Assembly (NCBI GenBank): GCA_963803155.1
Contig: CAWDMN010000041.1
Coordinates: forward strand, 1-64,000
Reading direction: 5' to 3'
DNA from: CAWDMN01 sp963803155
Lineage (GTDB): Bacteria; Acidobacteriota; Terriglobia; Versatilivoradales; Versatilivoraceae
Length of the DNA stretch: 64,000 nt
Shown here: positions 54,391 through 63,391 of the stretch, piece by piece
Position numbering within the stretch: the first letter of the stretch is position 1
Layout of the letters: the number at the start of each line of letters is the position of its first letter
Position numbers and translations under genes: made by a program
Notes under the pieces: model-generated
The model's input: the letters and a program-made list of their open reading frames with translations, nothing else
Database searches by the model: none
Told to the model about the DNA's origin: nothing

Positions 54391-55273
54391 GAACTGGCTT
54401 TCTGAACCGGAACCTCAGCGACTCCAAAAAATTAATCGACCAATTCCCCCATCTTCCTTAGATAATTCGTGACCACTGATTCCCGGCCCTTTGTAAAAAG
54501 AGGCCGCACTTTATAATTCTGCTTCGTCAATTTACCTCCCCTTTCCCTCTCCGTTGGTATTGTGGCGGCCCCTGGAGCCACGGCCAAGCCAAGGGGGAAG
54601 ACCGCATTCCGAGGCGAGGGCGAGCCTCTTGCGCTTAGGGGGACTCTGCCTGGCGAGCCATCGAGCGGGCAGGACAGGCCGAGGCTCAAGGGAAGCCTCG
54701 CCCTCCCGGCTGACCTCGACCAACATATAAGCAATAAGAACTTGACACAATATATCCATCGATTTGAATTACGAAACAGCCACCAAAATATTTTTTGTTC
54801 GGCAACACGCGGAGCAGGCTACGGACTACTACTGGAGTTTCAACATTTTTTTTAAAAGACCGGAATAGCACGGTTCAAGGCAATACTTGAGACCGGTTCA
54901 AAAATCCTGGGAGCGCCTTGCCACCTGATCCTTGCCAGAGCAGAGATGGCATTTTAGAGCCGCGGAGCACCAATCGAGGGTAGGCCGGCCTTGCAGGGCC
55001 GGCTTCACCGATTGCCTCTTGCGGATGCGTCGCATGGCGACGGTGGATTTTTGGGCGACCGGATGATATTTCAGGACCATACCCTTGAGGAGAGACATTG
55101 TAGAATAAATGGCCAATTTGCCACCGGGCACTGGAAGATGTTTTTAGTTCCCACTCTTTAGTTTGAGATATACAATCGCTCCAAGGTTGTCTTTGGCAAT
55201 CGGCCTCAAAGCCCCCATCGCACGCAACGCGTAAAAGCCCAGCAAAAATGGGATATTCCAAGGAGAGGAAAAT
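54391..55273. other. Longest spacer, with GC-rich repeats
   Basis: 883 bp without a gene. About 54556-54718 is a GC-rich repeat-like block (CGAGGGCGAGCCTC, GAGGCTCAAGGGAAGCCTCG, GCCTCGCCCTCCCGGC) related to family 2. At 54983-55007 GGCCGGCC-TTGCA-GGGCCGGC is an imperfect inverted repeat. A minus-strand frame at 54898-55131 containing CHLC is not convincing. Confidence 0.5.
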
Positions 55274-56413
55274 ATGTACTTGAGAAAATCTGTGGAATGG
55301 AATTGGACCCTGGCTATGCTCCTGACAGTGGGGATCCTGATGGCAGGCGGATTCTCCAGCTTGTCGAAGCCGCCCAACCAGTCCCGCCCAGGAGATCGGA
55401 TGACTATGGAAGAATTAGAAAAAATGCCAAAAATCGATGTGCATGCACATCTTGGCGAAAATGCGGACAAGAATAGACTACAATTCATCAGCTTGCTCGC
55501 CAAGCATCACCTGAAGTGGTTGGATATTTGCGTCAAGGGAACAGATTGGGAGAAATTGCAGAGCCAAATTGCGAGGGCGGAAAAATTCCATAAAGACCAT
55601 CCGGCACAAATTTCCTGGGCCACCTCTTTCAATTTGGAAAACTGGGGGAGCAAGGATTGGACTGAGACCTCGATCGGGACCATCAAGCAGGGCTTCGCCC
55701 AAGGGGCCGTGGCGGTCAAAGTCTGGAAGGAAATTGGCATGGTGGTCAAGGATCCTGACGGACGTTTTGTCCTGATTGACGATGCCCGGTTCGATCCGCT
55801 ATTCGATTACATTGAAAGCCGGGGAAAGACTCTGGTGGCGCATATTGGCGAACCCCGGAACTGCTGGCTGTCCTTGGAAGAGATGACCGTTGGAGGAGAC
55901 CGCGCCTATTTCAAGGAAAACCCGCAATATCATGCCTATAAACACCCGGAAATCCCCGGGTACTGGGAACAAATCAAAGCTCGCGATCATGTGCTGGAGA
56001 AGCATCCACGGCTCAGAGTTATAGGTTGTCATTTGGGCAGTCTGGAATTTAATGTGGACGAATTGGCCAAACGCCTGGAGCAGTACCCTAATTTTGCCGT
56101 GGACTTGGCGGCCCGCATCGTTCACTTCCAAGTGCAAGACAGGGAAAAGGTGCGGCGCTTTATCATTAAATATCAAGATCGCCTGCTTTACGGCACAGAC
56201 AATGAATTCGGAAGAAGTGGGGAGGATGTGAAATCGGTTCTCCAGGAAATAGACGAAGTCTATTTGAAGGATTACGAGTATTTCGGAACTGATCAGGAGT
56301 TGGAACTCCCTCGAGTCAGGCCGAATTACAAAGTCCGGGGCCTGGCGCTGCCCCCTTCGGTGCTCGAAAAGATTTTCTATAAGAATGCTCTGAAATGGTA
56401 TCCAGGGATTTAA
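55274..56413 (+). CDS. Amidohydrolase-family TIM-barrel protein with N-terminal export signal
   Basis: A 379-residue protein of the amidohydrolase 2 family (decarboxylase/lactonase-like TIM barrels). An N-terminal hydrophobic segment (about 12-29) suggests export or membrane attachment. The metal motif is Asp55-x-His57-x-His59 (KIDVHAHLGEN). Further ligands are likely in LVAHIGEP, VIGCHLGSLE and LLYGTDNEFG (Asp). The repeat-like core FDPLFDYIESRGKTLVAHIG is typical. The ribosome site is AAGGAGAGGA before the ATG. The SGNH hydrolase gene begins 138 bp later on the same strand, so they may be a unit. Substrate is unknown. Confidence 0.82.
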   Translation: MYLRKSVEWNWTLAMLLTVGILMAGGFSSLSKPPNQSRPGDRMTMEELEKMPKIDVHAHLGENADKNRLQFISLLAKHHLKWLDICVKGTDWEKLQSQIARAEKFHKDHPAQISWATSFNLENWGSKDWTETSIGTIKQGFAQGAVAVKVWKEIGMVVKDPDGRFVLIDDARFDPLFDYIESRGKTLVAHIGEPRNCWLSLEEMTVGGDRAYFKENPQYHAYKHPEIPGYWEQIKARDHVLEKHPRLRVIGCHLGSLEFNVDELAKRLEQYPNFAVDLAARIVHFQVQDREKVRRFIIKYQDRLLYGTDNEFGRSGEDVKSVLQEIDEVYLKDYEYFGTDQELELPRVRPNYKVRGLALPPSVLEKIFYKNALKWYPGI

Positions 56414-56551
56414 TGGAGAGAGAAGAAAGCCCCGGTTTGCTTCCGGGGCAGCCCCTTTCAAAACCAATCTGCTACGGCAAAGTTCAAGCTATGCCGGAGA
56501 TGGAACGGATGTATTACAAAAACCTGCTATCGATTTTTCTTCAGGGAAAAA

Positions 56552-57889
56552 ATGAAAAAATTTTATTTGTTGCTGTTGACCCTCTTCTTCACATTCCATT
56601 TTGGAGGAGAAGGCAGGTCTCTCCTCGACGCGTCATCAAAAGAATCAGGTGAATATCTGTCTCCCCGGCTGAGCCAATTGGTGGAAGCGAATATTTTGGC
56701 GGTCCACGCTTATCAGATCGGACTATTAAAGACGGCTGGAAAGGGCGATGCCCACTGTTTTGCCGCCGAAGCGATCAGCGAGGACAAGCTTGGCGAAATG
56801 GTGGAGCACCAGCAACATTTGCTCGCCACGAACCGGGAGGCGCTCCAATCCTGGCTTCGCGGCACTCCATCACTGTTCGATCCCGCCCGCGACTTGGAGC
56901 TGATTTTGAAATCGGGAATTTCCATTCCCGAGCAGGCGCCCGTTCAAGTTTTCTCCCGCTATTTGAAAGGAAAAGTAAAAGCGCCGGAATATCAAGTGCG
57001 AGCCCTGGCTAATCTGTACCAGACAATTCTGGAAGTGGACCGGGACGGAGACTTGCTCCAAAGCGAATTTGATTTTTACCTAGCCCTAAAATTGCCGGTG
57101 TATGTAGGACAGCTCGGTTTGCCCGGCAGTGACGGAGATTTCCTGAAAGCCGGTCAGGATTTGGCTGCTCTGAGCTGCGTTTCCCCTTTCGAGACCGATG
57201 CCGCGGCCTGGCAGATTGCCGGCCGGAAGATCTGGAATTGGGGAGAAAAAAAACTGCATATCCGCGATGATAAAATCTTGGCGCGGGAGTTGCTTGCTGA
57301 ACCAGACATGCAGCTTCTCATCCCCAAAATGCGTAATCTGCCTCCCCAAAAAATAGCAATCATTGGCCATTCCTTCACGATGGGACAGCACTGGTCTTCC
57401 CCTTCCAGTTTCGTTCCTATCGTGACGGCCATGTTCGCCGGTCTTAATAACAGCATACAATTCCGCCAATTTCAGGCGGGTGGGCTCACTGCCTCCCGCG
57501 CCTTGAAGAATTTTTTCGAGGACGCGCTGGCCTGGAAACCCGACAAAGTACTGCTGGTTGTGATGGCACGTAACGAAGAGGATTTCCAGGCACTCAAAAC
57601 TATGGGGGAGGGATTTCGGCAAGCCAAGATTCCATCTTACATTTTTGACAATGTCCATGACCCTGAAGCCAAAGACCCGGCCATGCTTGCCCGATTCAAT
57701 CAGGTCGGCCGGGCAGCGGGGTTTTCGATCATCGAAGTGGATGTTTTGCTTTCCAATGCCCCAGACCGCGACCAGTTTCTCTGCCTGGATGGAATCCACA
57801 TGAAAGAACCGTATCACCGCTTGATGGCCAAGGAATGGCTGAAGCTGCTCACTGGTGACCGTAATCTAAATTTAGCGGGGGGAAAATAG
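56552..57889 (+). CDS. Exported SGNH/GDSL hydrolase with N-terminal helical domain
   Basis: A 445-residue protein with a signal peptide (FYLLLLTLFFTFHFGGEG). The first 250 residues are a helical domain I do not recognise (HQQHLLATNREALQSWL, VRALANLYQTILEVDRDGD). The C-terminal 190 residues look like an SGNH esterase: block I IAIIGHSFTMG (Ser nucleophile in GHS), a Gly block (AGGLTASRALKNFF), block III MARNEEDFQALK (Asn), and block V LDGIHMKEPYHRLMA (Asp and His). SGNH domains often deacetylate or de-esterify glycans. The stop overlaps a GTG start of a small membrane frame (57889). Confidence 0.75.
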   Translation: MKKFYLLLLTLFFTFHFGGEGRSLLDASSKESGEYLSPRLSQLVEANILAVHAYQIGLLKTAGKGDAHCFAAEAISEDKLGEMVEHQQHLLATNREALQSWLRGTPSLFDPARDLELILKSGISIPEQAPVQVFSRYLKGKVKAPEYQVRALANLYQTILEVDRDGDLLQSEFDFYLALKLPVYVGQLGLPGSDGDFLKAGQDLAALSCVSPFETDAAAWQIAGRKIWNWGEKKLHIRDDKILARELLAEPDMQLLIPKMRNLPPQKIAIIGHSFTMGQHWSSPSSFVPIVTAMFAGLNNSIQFRQFQAGGLTASRALKNFFEDALAWKPDKVLLVVMARNEEDFQALKTMGEGFRQAKIPSYIFDNVHDPEAKDPAMLARFNQVGRAAGFSIIEVDVLLSNAPDRDQFLCLDGIHMKEPYHRLMAKEWLKLLTGDRNLNLAGGK

Positions 57890-58011
57890 TGATTGCTTGG
57901 AAATTAAAAACTCTCCTCTTTGTTTTTCTTCTTTTTGAACTGTTGTTTTTTTCGCTAATCTTTGCCCTGGATCAGAGGTCTTCAACAACTGCCGCTAAAA
58001 TTGATCGATAA
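57889..58011 (+). CDS. Tiny membrane protein translationally coupled to the SGNH gene (40 aa)
   Basis: A GTG codon overlaps the last base of the SGNH stop (TAGTG), with GGGGGGAAA 5-6 nt upstream as ribosome site. The frame encodes 40 residues: a basic start (IAWKLK), one long hydrophobic segment (about 8-27, TLLFVFLLFELLFFSLIFAL) and a polar tail (DQRSSTTAAKIDR), ending at TAA 58009-58011. It could be a small membrane partner of the hydrolase or the first part of a lost longer gene. Coupled position and topology favour a real product; no family is recognised. Confidence 0.45.
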   Translation: MIAWKLKTLLFVFLLFELLFFSLIFALDQRSSTTAAKIDR

Positions 58012-58094
58012 GTTGGAATGGAAGTCAGTTGCACTAGCGCATCGGATTTCAGATGCGGTCGCGATTTTCTTAGTGTCCCTTTACAAAGTGCGTA

Positions 58095-58214
58095 AAACCA
58101 TCTTTGTAGGATGGGTTAGCTCGTGGTGACAGCAGTCACTCGCGCGTAACCCATCAAGCGTTGGAGGCGCCTCCCCGATGCGTTGCGCTCTTCGAGCTAT
58201 CCCATCCCACAAAA
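58095..58214. repeat. REP-like imperfect palindromic element
   Basis: The element opens with TTTGTAGGATGGG and closes with CCCATCCCACAAA, which are inverted with one mismatch. Inside, GATGGGTTAGC and CGCGTAACCCATC form a second inverted pair, and GGTGACAGCAGTCACTCGCGCG a third. It lies between two convergent genes. Such GATGGGTT...AACCCATC units are common bacterial interspersed repeats (from general knowledge). Confidence 0.6.
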
Positions 58215-58239
58215 AAATACATCTTATACAAAGGCCCTT

Positions 58240-59721
58240 TTAGCGAACAGCGGAAATCTTGAGTGTGTGAGCAACCTGTCCCGACAAACCGGTCTCGGCT
58301 AATTCCGGACAATTGATCACCAGATTCTCTTTTTCCTGATTCCAGGAAAGTGGCTTGTCATAACCAAGCAGGGTTACCACGGCGCCAGGAGCAGCCGCGA
58401 CTCCCCTAAGACGCAAAGTCCGCCCGGGCCAACGGGGAGCAATGGCATAGAGGCTGCTTCCCTTGGCGGTAAAGAAAGCTTGGACGTAGGCTTGTGCTTT
58501 TTCCTTAGGGTTGACCTTCTGGTTAATGTCAAATCCGGTCATGAGTTCCCCGAATTTCTCCTCCACCACTTTTCCTCCGCTCCACTGCAAGGAATTGCGC
58601 CAGGGGTGAGTGGAATAGATGGCTTCCCCATTGACCTTGAGCCATTCGCCAATCTGGGTCAATCGTTCTTCCATGATGACCGGGATCCGGCCATCAGCAC
58701 GGGGGCCAATGTCGAGAAGAAAGTTGCCTCCCTTGCTCACAAGATCGATCAAAGTCCAGATCATCTCCTCGCGGCTGCGGTAATGTTGCAAAGACTCATC
58801 CCGGTTATAGCCGTAGGAAAAGCCCATCCCGCGGCTCTCCTCCCAGGGATGCGAGGCATCTCTCATGCCGGCGCCATACTCAGTGGTGAAATACCCCCCA
58901 TGTTTGTGGCGGCATTCCTTCCCCCAGCGATCGTTGACCACCACCTCATTTCGCACGGGGGAATCATTAAAAAGCCAGGCCAACAACTCTTCGCTTTTCC
59001 ATTCTGAACTGGGCAAATCCCATTCTCCATCGGAAAATATCAGGGACGGCTGATATCGAGTGACTACATCCTTGAACTGAGGGATCATGTGTTCGTCCAC
59101 GAATTTTTTCTTGTCGGAAAGCCAGAGCGGGTTGTACCACTCGTACAGGGAGTAATAAAGCCCCATTTTTAGACCATTCTTACGGACGGCTGAGGTCAAA
59201 TCTCCGAGCAAATCGCGCTTGGGGCCTGCATCCACGCTGTTCCAGGGGCGCCCCCAGTGCCGATTGGCCTGTTCATTTTTCCAGAGGCAGAAACCTTCAT
59301 GGTGCTTGGAAGTGAGGACTACATATTTGGCGCCGGACTTGGCGAATAATTCGGCCCATTGGCCCGGATTGAACAACTCCGCCTTAAATTGAGGAGCAAA
59401 ATCTTTATAATCGAAATCCCCTCCATAATTCTTCACGTGGAAACCCCAGACGGCGGCCTCTTTGTCCTTCGATCCGCTTTTCCCCTTCATCATGTGATTC
59501 CAATACCATTCCGAATAAGTTCCGGCTGGAGACCAGGCAGGAACGGAGTAGACCCCCCAGTGAATAAAAATCCCGAATTTGGCATCCCCAAACCAGGCGG
59601 GAGTCGATCTTTGATCGAGGGAATTCCAATTCGCCGCATATTTTTGAGAGGTAGACTGCCCGAATGACGATAGAATCAAACAAATTGCAGCCAGGGGAAC
59701 AGTGAAAATTTTTCTTTTCAT
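58240..59721 (-). CDS. Secreted GH29-family alpha-L-fucosidase
   Basis: A 493-residue glycoside hydrolase family 29 enzyme, releasing fucose from glycans. Signal peptide: MKRKIFTVPLAAICLILSSFG. The barrel begins WFGDAKFGIFIHWGVYSVPAW, then HHEGFCLW, and SLIFSDGEWDLP, where the Asp is the expected nucleophile. FLLDIGPRADGRIP is a family signature. The C-terminal 100 residues are a beta-sandwich. The frame extends 31 codons upstream, but the ATG at 59721 begins the signal peptide, follows a GAGGAG ribosome site, and overlaps the dehydrogenase stop as ATGA, so this start is preferred. The overlap shows translational coupling. Confidence 0.88.
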   Translation of the reverse strand: MKRKIFTVPLAAICLILSSFGQSTSQKYAANWNSLDQRSTPAWFGDAKFGIFIHWGVYSVPAWSPAGTYSEWYWNHMMKGKSGSKDKEAAVWGFHVKNYGGDFDYKDFAPQFKAELFNPGQWAELFAKSGAKYVVLTSKHHEGFCLWKNEQANRHWGRPWNSVDAGPKRDLLGDLTSAVRKNGLKMGLYYSLYEWYNPLWLSDKKKFVDEHMIPQFKDVVTRYQPSLIFSDGEWDLPSSEWKSEELLAWLFNDSPVRNEVVVNDRWGKECRHKHGGYFTTEYGAGMRDASHPWEESRGMGFSYGYNRDESLQHYRSREEMIWTLIDLVSKGGNFLLDIGPRADGRIPVIMEERLTQIGEWLKVNGEAIYSTHPWRNSLQWSGGKVVEEKFGELMTGFDINQKVNPKEKAQAYVQAFFTAKGSSLYAIAPRWPGRTLRLRGVAAAPGAVVTLLGYDKPLSWNQEKENLVINCPELAETGLSGQVAHTLKISAVR

Positions 59722-60707
59722 GGAAGGATATCTCCTCGGATCTTTTCCAGCACTTCGGGATTGACCAGGCAGGTGGGAACCTGCCCTTTCAATGCTTGCA
59801 CAATTTGGCGGCAAGCTTTCACGCGAACCTCTTCGTGAGACTCCTCGCTGTAAGAACCAAAGTGAGGAGTAAAAATGGCGTTCGGAATTTTCAAAAGCGG
59901 ATCCGCCGGATTGGGCGGTTCTTTTTCAAGGACATCCAACCCCGCTCCGCGCAGATGGTTTGAACTAAGAACCTCCAACAATGCCGATTGATCCACCACG
60001 GCGCCTCTGGCGGTATTGATGAGCAGCGAACCTGGTCTCATGAGCTGGAATTGAGCGGGCCCCATCATTCGCCGGGTTTCCTTGGTGAGAGGAACATGAA
60101 GCGAAACCACGTCGGAGCGTCTCAGAAGATCATTCAAGGAGGTAAACTCCACCGGATAATGCCCCCAGTCACCGGGATTCAAATAAGGATCACAGACCAA
60201 AATTTCATATCCCAGCGCAATGACCCGCCGGGCCAGGGATTTGCCGATCCGTCCAAATCCGACAATCCCGAGCGTCCGCCCACGCAACCGATGCAATGGC
60301 GCGGCACTCATCCGGTTATAAGTTCCCTGGCGCACAAGTTGATCCATCCAGTGCAATTTCCTCTCCAGCATCAAGATCATCCCCAAAGCAGTGTCTGCCA
60401 CTTCTTCAGTGCAGAAATCCGGCACATTGGTTACCATCACCCCGAATTCAGTGGCGGCCGCCAGATCGACGGCGTCCACACCGACTCCGTAGCGGGCCAC
60501 TATCTTCATTTTCCGCCAAGTTGAAATGATAGGGCGCGTGATGGGAGTCAAGGAGACGAGGACGGCGTCGGCATCGCGCGTCACGGCAATCACCTCTTCA
60601 ATGGAATGACAATGCCGCGCTTCCAGCACACCACCGGCTTCCGCCAAAATTTCTGGCTCTACCGTCGGGGGATATCGATGAGCATCTACTGAAACTACTT
60701 TAAACAA
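59718..60707 (-). CDS. D-isomer-specific 2-hydroxyacid dehydrogenase (CtBP/SerA-like)
   Basis: A 329-residue NAD-dependent dehydrogenase of the D-2-hydroxyacid family. NAD-binding GIVGFGRIGKSLARRV is in the middle; catalytic Arg is in INTARGAVVDQ, Glu in DVLEKEPPN, and His in IFTPHFGSYSEES. It resembles C-terminal-binding-protein or phosphoglycerate-dehydrogenase-like enzymes, without the C-terminal regulatory domains of full SerA. Its stop codon overlaps the fucosidase start (ATGA), so both are made from one message. The pairing hints at use of a 2-keto acid or hydroxyacid derived from fucose breakdown (inference); serine synthesis is the alternative. Confidence 0.87.
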   Translation of the reverse strand: MFKVVSVDAHRYPPTVEPEILAEAGGVLEARHCHSIEEVIAVTRDADAVLVSLTPITRPIISTWRKMKIVARYGVGVDAVDLAAATEFGVMVTNVPDFCTEEVADTALGMILMLERKLHWMDQLVRQGTYNRMSAAPLHRLRGRTLGIVGFGRIGKSLARRVIALGYEILVCDPYLNPGDWGHYPVEFTSLNDLLRRSDVVSLHVPLTKETRRMMGPAQFQLMRPGSLLINTARGAVVDQSALLEVLSSNHLRGAGLDVLEKEPPNPADPLLKIPNAIFTPHFGSYSEESHEEVRVKACRQIVQALKGQVPTCLVNPEVLEKIRGDILP

Positions 60708-60912
60708 CGAAATAATTCCTCCTTCGCATCAAGCAGGAATAACTCCTCAAGGGCAATTGCCGGATTATAGGGGAAAGTCAACTCAAAAGAAAGATTGAAG
60801 CGACCAATGGATACAATTAAAAGGGAGACGGAAGTCAAGCTACGGATGGCATAAAGTGAGAGGCGGACTCCTTCCGGCAACCTCGGTGTCGAAGATCAAC
60901 AGAAATGACTTG

Positions 60913-62253
60913 TCATTTTTTCCGCACTTGATCCCGCCAGTAATTCAGACGCTCCTGGATGTTTTTTTCATAGCCTTGCTGGGTGGGCCTGTAGTAACGG
61001 CGATTCTTGAGGGATTCTGGAAGGCAAGTCATGTCCGTGATTTTTTCTTCATAATCGTGGGCATACTTATACCCTTTGCTATAGCCTAAATCTTTCATTA
61101 AGCGGGTGGGGGCATTGCGCAAATGGAGCGGCACAGGTTCCGCAATGGAGCGCTTGACATCCTCCAAGACCTTGCCGTAACCGACATACAATGCATTGGA
61201 TTTGGGAGCCGTCGCCACGTAGACGGCCGCTTCGGCCAGCGCCAAAGTCCCTTCGGGCACTCCAATGAAATGAAAGGCCTGCATGGCGCTGACCGCCAAA
61301 GTCAAAGCGCGGGGATCGGCCAACCCTACATCTTCGGAGGCAAACCGGATGATCCGGCGCGCGAGGTAAAGCGGATCTTCCCCCGACTCCAACATGCGCG
61401 CCAGCCAGTACATCGTGGCATCCGGATCGCTGTTGCGCATCGATTTGTGCAGGGCGGAGATCAGATTGTAATGTTCTTCGCCCGCTTTGTCGTATAGCAA
61501 CATCCGATGCTGGATCACATCTTGGAGAATTTCCTGCGTAATGAGCTTCCGTCCGCCTTCGTCGGCGGAGACTGACCCAGCCGTCAATTCCAGGATGTTG
61601 TAAGCCACGCGGGCATCGCCATTGGCAAACAGGGCAATCTGCTCGAGGAGTTCATCGGATATAAGAAGGTTTTCGCCTCCCAATCCTTTCTCGGGATCGA
61701 CGGATGCTCTCTTCAAAAGGGAGACAATCTCTTCGGCTGCCAGAGCTTCGAGGACATAGACCTTGGACCGGGAAAGCAAAGCGGCATTGACTTCAAACGA
61801 CGGATTCTCCGTCGTGGCGCCAATCAGGACAATGTCGCCCTTCTCCACATAAGGAAGAAAGGCATCCTGCTGGGCTTTGTTGAAACGGTGAATTTCATCG
61901 ACGAAAAGAATTGTGCGAGCTTGGCCATATTGGCGCGCCATTTCAGCATCAGCCATGACCTGCTTGATTTCCTTGATCCCAGCAAGGACTGCGCTGAAAG
62001 GGACAAAATGAGCCCGGGTCATTTTGGCGATAATCCGGGCTAGCGTGGTCTTGCCCGTTCCAGGCGGGCCCCAAAGAATGATGGAGCGAATCCGATCTTG
62101 TTCGAGCGCCACCCGTAAAGGCTTGCCCGGCCCGATGAGATGTTGCTGCCCCCTGAACTCTTCCAGGCGTTCGGGACGCATCCGGTTGGCCAATGGGGTA
62201 TTTTGATCTTTGAGATTATCTTGAGGGGCTTCGAGCCCCGAAAAGAGGTCCAT
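60913..62253 (-). CDS. rarA: RarA/MgsA-type replication-associated AAA+ ATPase
   Basis: A 446-residue clamp-loader-like AAA+ ATPase acting at stalled replication forks. Near the N-terminus ANRMRPERLEEFRGQQHLIGPGKPL is the family signature. Walker A is GPPGTGKTT; Walker B ILFVDEIHRFNKAQQDAFLP; sensor 1 IGATTENPSFEVN. The C-terminal part KSMRNSDPDATMYWLARMLE and GYKYAHDYE are specific to RarA. The frame is open to 62406, but the start at 62253 has AAGGAGT 7 nt upstream and gives the standard length. It lies 58 bp downstream of the RNA methyltransferase gene on the same strand. Confidence 0.93.
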   Translation of the reverse strand: MDLFSGLEAPQDNLKDQNTPLANRMRPERLEEFRGQQHLIGPGKPLRVALEQDRIRSIILWGPPGTGKTTLARIIAKMTRAHFVPFSAVLAGIKEIKQVMADAEMARQYGQARTILFVDEIHRFNKAQQDAFLPYVEKGDIVLIGATTENPSFEVNAALLSRSKVYVLEALAAEEIVSLLKRASVDPEKGLGGENLLISDELLEQIALFANGDARVAYNILELTAGSVSADEGGRKLITQEILQDVIQHRMLLYDKAGEEHYNLISALHKSMRNSDPDATMYWLARMLESGEDPLYLARRIIRFASEDVGLADPRALTLAVSAMQAFHFIGVPEGTLALAEAAVYVATAPKSNALYVGYGKVLEDVKRSIAEPVPLHLRNAPTRLMKDLGYSKGYKYAHDYEEKITDMTCLPESLKNRRYYRPTQQGYEKNIQERLNYWRDQVRKK

Positions 62254-62311
62254 GGAGGACTCCTTCATTTGAATTATCAAATGCCAGGCGCCAAGGATCG
62301 GCTGTTCCGTG

Positions 62312-63109
62312 CTATTGGCCGCGCTGCCTCGCCGCCTCACAGAGAATAATCGAAGCGGCCATGGCCACGTTGAGGGAATCGACCGGAGGGGCCAGGGGAA
62401 TGGCAATCTTCTGATCCGTCACTGCCAAGACTGAATCCGGCAAACCGCGTCCTTCGTTTCCCACCCAGAGCGCCAGTTTCCCGCCATACCCAACACTCCG
62501 AAAATCCTGGTTCTTTCCCCCCACGGCAGCCAGCATCCGGTAATTTTGTCTCTTCAATTGCTCCAACATCCACGGCACGTCTTGATTTTCATAGATGGGC
62601 AAACGCAACACCGCACCGGATGAAGATCGAATCACTTTAGGGGAAAAGGGGAAGGCGCTTCCCTCGCTTGTTAGAACCGCAGTGACGCCAAAGGCTTCAG
62701 CCGATCGCACCAAGCTTCCCAAATTCCCCGGATCCTGGATCTCACAGGCCACGAGCATAAAAGATTCTCGAGTCAAAAGCTCATCCCAATGAATCACCGG
62801 GCGGCGCACTACCAGCAAGATTCCCTGAGGGGATTCCAATTCCGAAAAGGATTCGAAGACATGCTCGGTGACATAGGTCATGGGAATGGCCCTTGCTTCT
62901 AATTCCCGCGTCAACTGGCGGAGAGGTCCGCGTTCCGCTTTTTCCACCGCCACCCAGGCCTCTTCTACAGACAATCCGGCAGATAAGGCTTCCCGCGCCA
63001 GTTTTATTCCCTCGACCCAGAGGGTGCCCGGCTCTAACGGCTTCCCTTCCCTCAAACTTTGTCTCAGCGCTTTGACTCTCGTATTGGAAGTGGAACTGAT
63101 GATGATCAC
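62312..63109 (-). CDS. TrmH/SpoU-family RNA 2'-O-methyltransferase
   Basis: A 265-residue SPOUT methyltransferase using S-adenosylmethionine to methylate rRNA or tRNA ribose. N-terminal substrate-binding domain: STSNTRVKALRQSLREGK. The catalytic knot has NLGSLVRSAEAFGV (motif 1), LWVGNEGRGLPDSVL (motif 2) and IPLAPPVDSLNVAMAASIIL (motif 3). The first in-frame ATG is 63142, but a GTG at 63109 follows AGGAGAG at a correct 6-nt distance and begins the conserved domain, so I choose it. It probably shares a transcript with rarA. The target nucleotide is unknown. Confidence 0.87.
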   Translation of the reverse strand: MIIISSTSNTRVKALRQSLREGKPLEPGTLWVEGIKLAREALSAGLSVEEAWVAVEKAERGPLRQLTRELEARAIPMTYVTEHVFESFSELESPQGILLVVRRPVIHWDELLTRESFMLVACEIQDPGNLGSLVRSAEAFGVTAVLTSEGSAFPFSPKVIRSSSGAVLRLPIYENQDVPWMLEQLKRQNYRMLAAVGGKNQDFRSVGYGGKLALWVGNEGRGLPDSVLAVTDQKIAIPLAPPVDSLNVAMAASIILCEAARQRGQ

Positions 63110-63218
63110 GGCAACTCTCCTGATCGGCGGCTGTGGGTGCAATTCAAAGTTCGACAGGATAGAGAGTGCGCCAAGAGAAGAAATGCAAATGAGGACGAGC
63201 CATCCGCGTGTGACATCT

Positions 63219-63283
63219 CAACCCAGACCGGTTCGGCGGGCGGAGTCCGCCTTGGCGGGAGCTTCACCCTCCCGGCAATTGCT
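63219..63283. repeat. GC-rich dispersed repeat (family 2, short copy)
   Basis: GGTTCGGCGGGCGGAGTCCGCCTTGGCGGGAGC-like sequence with internal GGCGGAGTCCGCC palindrome. It resembles 46938-47055 and 48846-48957, and also part of 9325-9355. Confidence 0.5.
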
Positions 63284-63391
63284 CAGCTCTGCCGATCAAC
63301 GCGATTTGGCTCACCACATCGCACTTTGAATTGCCCCCGTGGCGATACTCTTGTTGACCCCTGCCCCCTAATTATGCTAATTTTCTGCCCG

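Noticed and set aside
54742..54771. Perfect TTGACA box in the spacer before the amidohydrolase
   Set aside because: No acceptable -10 box at 16-18 bp and it lies more than 500 bp from the gene.
54898..55131. Minus-strand frame with a CHLC motif suggestive of a cytochrome remnant
   Set aside because: No CxxCH haem motif, no signal sequence, and it overlaps repeat material.
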